DNA of 64,000 nt from Aegilops tauschii subsp. strangulata. Its lineage: Eukaryota; Streptophyta; Magnoliopsida; Poales; Poaceae. The stretch lies in assembly GCF_002575655.3 (NCBI RefSeq), contig NC_053036.3, forward strand, positions 158,200,627 to 158,264,626. The letters are read 5' to 3'. The position numbers were made by a program, and so were the translations under genes. Within the stretch, counting starts at the first letter, position 1; every line of letters starts with the position of its first letter. This document shows, one piece after another, positions 59,264-64,000 of this stretch. The notes under the pieces were generated by a model. It was not told the DNA's origin, made no database searches, and saw nothing but the letters and a program-made list of their open reading frames with translations.

Positions 59264-60711
59264 GAAGGTGAACTTTTGCAAATCTTCTTTGATCCCTTTG
59301 AACATGGATAATGAGCTAGCCACAAGATTGGCTGCAGTCCTCGGTTGTAAGATTGGCAACACTCCTTTTACCTACCTGGGCCTACCAATGGGCACCACCA
59401 GACCAAGGATTATTGACTCCATGCCCATGGTTGACAGAGTTGAAAGAAGACTTTCTTGCAGTTCTTCAATACTTAATCTAGGTTCTAGGCTACAACTTCT
59501 TGTTTCTGTCCTGACATCTATGCCAATCTATTTCCTGTGCTCTTTGAATACCCCCCGGGATTGTTAAGCAACTGGACAGAATCTTCAGGCAGTGTGTTTG
59601 GAGAGGTAACAGTGATACCCCAAAACAATCCCTAGCTGCTTGGAATTTAGTCTGCAGGCCAAAGGAAAAGGGTGGTCTTGGTATCATCAATCTTAATATC
59701 CAGAACCAGGGGCTTCTTATCAAGCATCTTCACAATTTCTATAATAAGGTGAACATTCCTTGGGTCTCCTTAATTTGGAATTCTTATTATGGTGGGGTGG
59801 TGCCTCAAGCTACTGTGATGACTGGATCTTTCTGGTGGAGAGATGTTTTCCAGCTTTCTGACACATACAGAGTTGTTGCCTCAGCCAAGGTTAACATGGG
59901 GGACTCTGTCATGTTCTGGTTAGATGCTTGGCAGGTTGGTGGCTCCACAATCCCCCTGTTCAGAAGGTTACAAAGGTTGTTTTCCTTTGTTAAGGATGAT
60001 AAAGCTTCTGCTACTGATATTCTTAGCTCCTCAGATCTTTTTGCTTTGTTCTACCTGCCAATATCTAGAGAGGCTGCTGAGGAACTGAGAATTCTGGAAG
60101 ATTGGATTTTGCAACTCCAAAGGGATCCTACTGCTGCTGATATCTGGATTTGGGTAGGAAAATCTGGTTCTTACTCTGCCAAAAGCTTCTACAATATCAT
60201 GCACTCCCACATGCCTACAATTCAGACATGTAAATGGCTCTGGAAGAGTAGGTGCACCATGAAAATTAAAGTTTTTGGTTGGCTGTTATTCTTTGATCGT
60301 CTTAACACCAAGGATATGCTTGTCAGAAGACATTGGAGGTTGCCTGATGATGACAATCAATGTGTCATTTGTGCTAGTCAGGATTATGAAGACATACTAC
60401 ATCTTTTTATGAATTGCACTTTCAGCATCAGAGTCTGGAACTACCTGGGACTTGATTGGTTTGGTGGGGAAGATTTGCAGGATTGTATTTCTCATGCAAG
60501 GAGATCCTTCAGACACACCTTCTTCTTCGAAGTTATGCTTACTGCTGCTTGGAACATCTGGATTTTGCGCAATGGCAGAACTTTTCGAGGAGAACCAGCC
60601 ACCTTTGCTAGGTGGAAATGTAACTTTGTACATGATGTAACCTTATTATCTCATAGGTTAGCTAGCCCCACAAAAGATTCTCTTTTGGCTTGGGTTAACT
60701 CCCTACCTTAG
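59264..60711 (+). pseudogene. LINE ORF2, C-terminal part with zinc-finger RVT domain
   Basis: It continues the reverse transcriptase thumb (TPFTYLGLPMG) after the insertion. At about 59560 a C-run (accccccggg) has one base too many and the frame moves by one. From there it runs to the stop at 60711 with FWWRDVF, a WIWVGKSGSYSAKSFY segment and a zinc-finger RVT domain (C..C at CVICAS, then HLFMNC). The tail WNIWILRNGRTFRG is typical for plant LINEs. Inactive because of the frameshift and the upstream stop. Confidence 0.9.
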
Positions 60712-60758
60712 TGTATAGGTAAGTTTGAGGTAGGTTCTTTTTTGGTTCTGTATATAAG

Positions 60759-63700
60759 TGTGACGCCCCCGATTTGACCGTACACTAATCATGCACGCAA
60801 ATGTGTACGATCAGGATCAGGGACTCACGGGAAGATATCACAACACAACTCTAAAACATAAATAAGTCATACAAGCATCATAATACAAGCCAGGGGCCTC
60901 GAGGGCTCGAATACAAGTGCTCGATCATAGACGAGTCAACGGAAGCAACAATATCTGAGTACAAACATAAGTTAAACGAGTTTGCCTTAAGAAGGCTAGC
61001 ACAAAAGTAGCCACGATCGAAAAGGCAAGGCCTCCTGCCTGGGACCTCCTAACTACTCCTCGAAGCCGAACTCCATGTAGCATCATCCTCGGGATCTCTA
61101 GCTCCTCCAGCATCTGGTTGCGACAATCCGGTATAGAAAGGGGAAAAGAGGGAGAAAAGCAACCGTGAGTACTCATCCAAAGTACTCGCAAGCAAGGAGC
61201 TACACTACATATGCATGGGTATATGTGTAAAGGGTCGTATCAGTGGACTGAACTACATAATGCCAGAATAAGAGGGGGGTAGCTAGTCCTGTCGAAGACT
61301 ACGCTTCTGGCCATCTCCATCTTGCAGCATGTAGAAGAGAGTAGATTGAAGTCCTCCAAGTAGCATCGCATAGCATAATCCTACCCGGCGATCCCCTCCT
61401 CGTCGCCCTGTTAGAGAGCGATCACCGGGTTGTATCTGGCACTTGGAAGGGTGTGTTTTATTAAGTATCCAGTTCTAGTTGTCATAAGGTCAAGGTACAA
61501 CTCCGGGTCGTCCTTTTACCGAGGGACACGGCTATTCGAATAGATAAACTTCCCTGCAGGGGTGCACCACATAACCCAACACGCTCGATCCCATTTGGCC
61601 GGACACACTTTTCTGGGTCATGCCCGGCCTCGTAAGATCAACACGTCGCAGCCCCACCTAGGCTCAACAGAGAGGTCAGCACGCCGGTCTAAACCCTATG
61701 CGCGCAGGGGTCTGGGCCCATCGCCTTATGCACACCTGCACGTTGCTTACGCGGCCGGAAGCAGACCTAGCCTAGTGGCGTTCCAGTCCAATCCGGCGCG
61801 CGCCACTCAGTCGCTGACGTCACGAAGGCTTTGGCTGATACCACGACGCCGGGATACCCATAACTACTCCCGCGTAGATGGTTAGTGCGTATAGACCAAA
61901 TGGCCAGACTCAGATCAAATACCAAGAACTCGTTAAGCGTGTTAAGTATCTGCGAACACCGACCAGGGCCAGGCCCACCTCTCTCCTAGGTGGTCTCAAC
62001 CTGCCCTGTCGCTCCGCCACAAAGTAACAGTCGGGGGCCGTCAGGAACCCAGGCCCACCTCTACCGGGGTGGAGCCACCTGTCCTTTCAGCCCCCTCATC
62101 AGAATCACTTGCGGGTACTCCTCGAGCCGACCCGACTTTAGTCACCACATGTGTCATGTATATAATGTATATAGTATATACCCGTGATCACCTCCCAAAG
62201 TGATCACGGCCCAGTAGTATAGCATGGCAGACGGACAAGAGTGTAGGGCCACTGATGGAACACTAGCATCCTATACTAAGCAGTAGGATAGCAGGTAAGG
62301 GTAACAACTGTAGCAACAATGACAGGCTATGCATCAGGATAGGATTAACGGAAAGCAGTAACATGCTACACTACTCTAATGCAAGCAGTATAGAGAAGAA
62401 TAGGCGATATCTGGTGATCAAGGGGGGGGGGGGGCTTGCCTGGTTGCTCTGGCAAGTAGGAGGGGTCGTCAACTCCGTAGTCGAATTGGGCAGCAGCAGC
62501 AGCGTCGGTCTCGTAGTCTACCGGAGAGAAGAGGGGGGAAGAAACAGTAAATACAATACAAACATAAGCATGACGATGCGTGACATGACAATGAGCGGTG
62601 CTAGGTGTGTCCTAACGCGGCAGTAGGTGGTACCGGCGAAGGGGGGGGACATCCGGAAAAGTATTCCCGATGTTTCGCATTTTTGGACAGATGAACCAGA
62701 GGTGAAATGTTACAGGTTCACTATGCTAGGGACGCGTGGCGGACGAACGGGCTGCGTATCTGGATTCGTCTCGCCGTTCTGAGCAACTTTCATGTAGAAA
62801 GTATTTTCATCTGAGCTACGGTTTATTTTATATGATTTTCTAAAGTTTTAAATCATTTTAGAATTTATTTAATTAATTCAATTCGAAGTTTAATTAATGC
62901 AGAAGCATGACGTCAGCAGTTGACCGTTGACCTGGTCAACCTGACAGGTGGGTCCCACCTGTCAGGGGCTGTTAGCTAATTAACAGTAGTTAATTAGGTT
63001 AATTAGTTATTACGTTAATTAATCTCAATTAGTTAATATTAACAGGATTAATTAAGTTAATTAATTATCTTTATTATTTATTTATTTATTTTTATTAAAT
63101 CATTTTTTTATATAAAATGTTCTGAGGGCGGCCCCACTGTCATAGGCCTATATGGCCAGGGCGGGGGCCCCTGTGGTCAGTGACCCAGGGTGGGGCGGCG
63201 GCTGTGGCCGGCCAGCTACGGCTGTGCCGCGCGCATGCGGCCACTGGGCGAAGCCAGGGCACGGTGAGGCCGGAACAGGGCCGGAGCGGGCGCGTGGGCG
63301 CCGGCGCCCGACGCGGCTAGCAGGGGAGGGGGGAGGAAGGGGTCGGCGCGTGGCCCGTGGCCGGGGCCGGAGCAGCGGCGTGGTGGGGCGCCGTCGCAGG
63401 CACAGGGGGGCGGCCGAACTAGGCCGCGGTGCGGTGGCCACGGCAAGGCATGCGCGAGCGCGCGCGCGGCCGTGGGCGCGCACGAGGGGCGGCGAGCACA
63501 GCTACGGGGAGGACGACGTGCGCGGTGACCTGCGGGAAAAGAGGAGGGGAGGTAGCGGTGCTCACGGCGGGGCACGGCCAAGAGCATAAAGGGGGCGACG
63601 GCATGGCCGATGCGGGGTGCGCGTGCGTGCGGTCGGCCTCGATCAGAGGCAGGGAAGGAGGAGGACGAGGCCGTGGCCTCACCGAGATTTGTAGGGACGG

Positions 63701-64000
63701 GGCAGCGGGGCTCGTGGAGGGGGTCGGGGACGACGGCGACGCAGGAGAAGCAGTCCGGCGAGGTGGCATTGGCGACGGGGACGGGGAGCGCCGGTGACGG
63801 AGAGGACCACGGGGGCGGCGTCCGGCGATGGTTCGTAGGGGGGTCGAGCGGCTCCGGGCTCGAGCGATCCGACGGGGAAAAAGGCGAGGAGGTGCTCCGG
63901 TGACGGGGTGGCTCCGGCGAACGGTGGTGAGGGGCGACGATGTGGGCGGGATCGGGCGATGGGGCACCGATCCAGACTGGATCGAGAGAGAAAGAGGAGG
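60759..64000 (-). mobile_element. LTR of a gypsy-type element on the minus strand, cut by the window end
   Basis: In sense (minus) direction the LTR ends ...GATTAGTGTACGGTCAAATCGGGGGCGTCACA at 60759 (shown in part), exactly where the LINE 3' UTR stops. The stretch 'gtgggtcccacctgtcagg' at 62949, the AT-rich part 62830-63110 and the GC-rich block 63120-64000 resemble the layout of long Tekay-type LTRs in Triticeae. The other end is outside the window, so length and target duplication cannot be checked. The open frames of up to 182 codons at 63.1-64.0 kb are compositional and have no domains. A host gene 5' end in that block is not excluded. Confidence 0.7.
62422..62434 (+). repeat. Homopolymer run of 13 G
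   Basis: Thirteen G in a row inside the minus-strand LTR; a second run of seven to eight is at 62641-62648. Length is likely variable between copies. Confidence 0.9.

Larger units (their letters stand above)
36505..60758 (+). mobile_element. Plus-strand LINE, 5'-truncated, split by a 21.9 kb insertion and cut by an LTR element
   Basis: Left part 36505-37368, right part 59264-60758. The reverse transcriptase reads through the junction: the codons on both sides of the GGTCT duplication are in register (...ASTG|LKVNFCKSS). The 5' edge near 36505 is judged from where coding similarity begins. The 3' UTR is interrupted at 60759 by an LTR on the minus strand, so the LINE tail is not seen. Target duplication of the LINE itself cannot be found. 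Confidence 0.85.

Noticed and set aside
63148..63967. Genes in the GC-rich right end of the window
   Set aside because: Frames are open on both strands through composition, encode Pro/Arg/Gly-rich sequence and lie in a probable LTR.
1..64000. tRNA, rRNA or organelle DNA insertions
   Set aside because: No tRNA cloverleaf, rRNA or plastid/mitochondrial gene words were seen by eye; a dedicated scan was not possible.

Overview
The window looks like intergenic, repeat-dense chromosome from a Triticeae grass (wheat, Aegilops, rye or barley type). The grounds are an Angela/WIS-like Copia LTR, several Stowaway-type MITEs with the ...CTCCCTCCG... style of end, a Tekay/Del-type gypsy element with about 4 kb LTRs, a Tat/Retand-type gypsy element with an antisense gene, and a CACTA transposon with TTTGCCGTC subterminal repeats. 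I see no intact single-copy host gene. The only host-like coding traces are a broken multi-pass membrane protein gene (minus strand, 1.67-2.57 kb), one possible terminal exon near 32.9 kb and a degenerate B3-domain-like exon array (34.1-36.3 kb).

Layout: 1-9.4 kb is mostly low-copy-looking DNA with small tandem repeats, the membrane-protein remnant and a LINE ORF1 fragment. 9423-25139 is an Angela-like solo LTR (AAAAA target duplication) split by a complete 14 kb Tekay gypsy element (9870-23833, GAAGG duplication, LTRs 4200 and 4120 bp). 25.1-30.9 kb holds MITEs and a second solo LTR (26691-30363, AGAAT duplication). 30.9-32.65 kb is the 3' part of a minus-strand LINE. 33.4-36.5 kb carries a short tandem array and the B3-like exons in about 720 bp tandem copies. 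From 36.5 kb a plus-strand LINE runs to 60758, but it is opened at 37368 by a 21.9 kb insertion and cut short at 60758 by an LTR on the minus strand that runs off the window.

The 21.9 kb insertion is the most interesting object. It is a Tat-lineage gypsy element (37369-59258) flanked by a perfect GGTCT duplication; the LINE reading frame is in register across it. Its right end is a normal 515 bp LTR. Its left end is not an LTR in the same orientation: it is a 200 bp inverted copy (198/200 identical) of the last 200 bp of the right LTR, joined directly to a 5'-truncated gag. Both outer ends of the integrated DNA therefore carry the same U5-type terminus. This fits integration of an aberrant cDNA made by template switching in the R-U5 (strong-stop) region. 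The element also carries an antisense multi-exon gene with its own TATA box. Its pol gene is interrupted by a 10.15 kb CACTA transposon (40462-50614, TGT duplication) with structurally open tnpD-like and tnpA-like genes.

Order of events inferred from nesting: LINE, then Tat element, then CACTA; LINE, then the minus-strand LTR element; and Angela-like insertion followed by Tekay insertion. Whether the Angela copy collapsed to a solo LTR before or after the Tekay insertion cannot be decided from the sequence. Calls of families and domains are by eye, without database searches.
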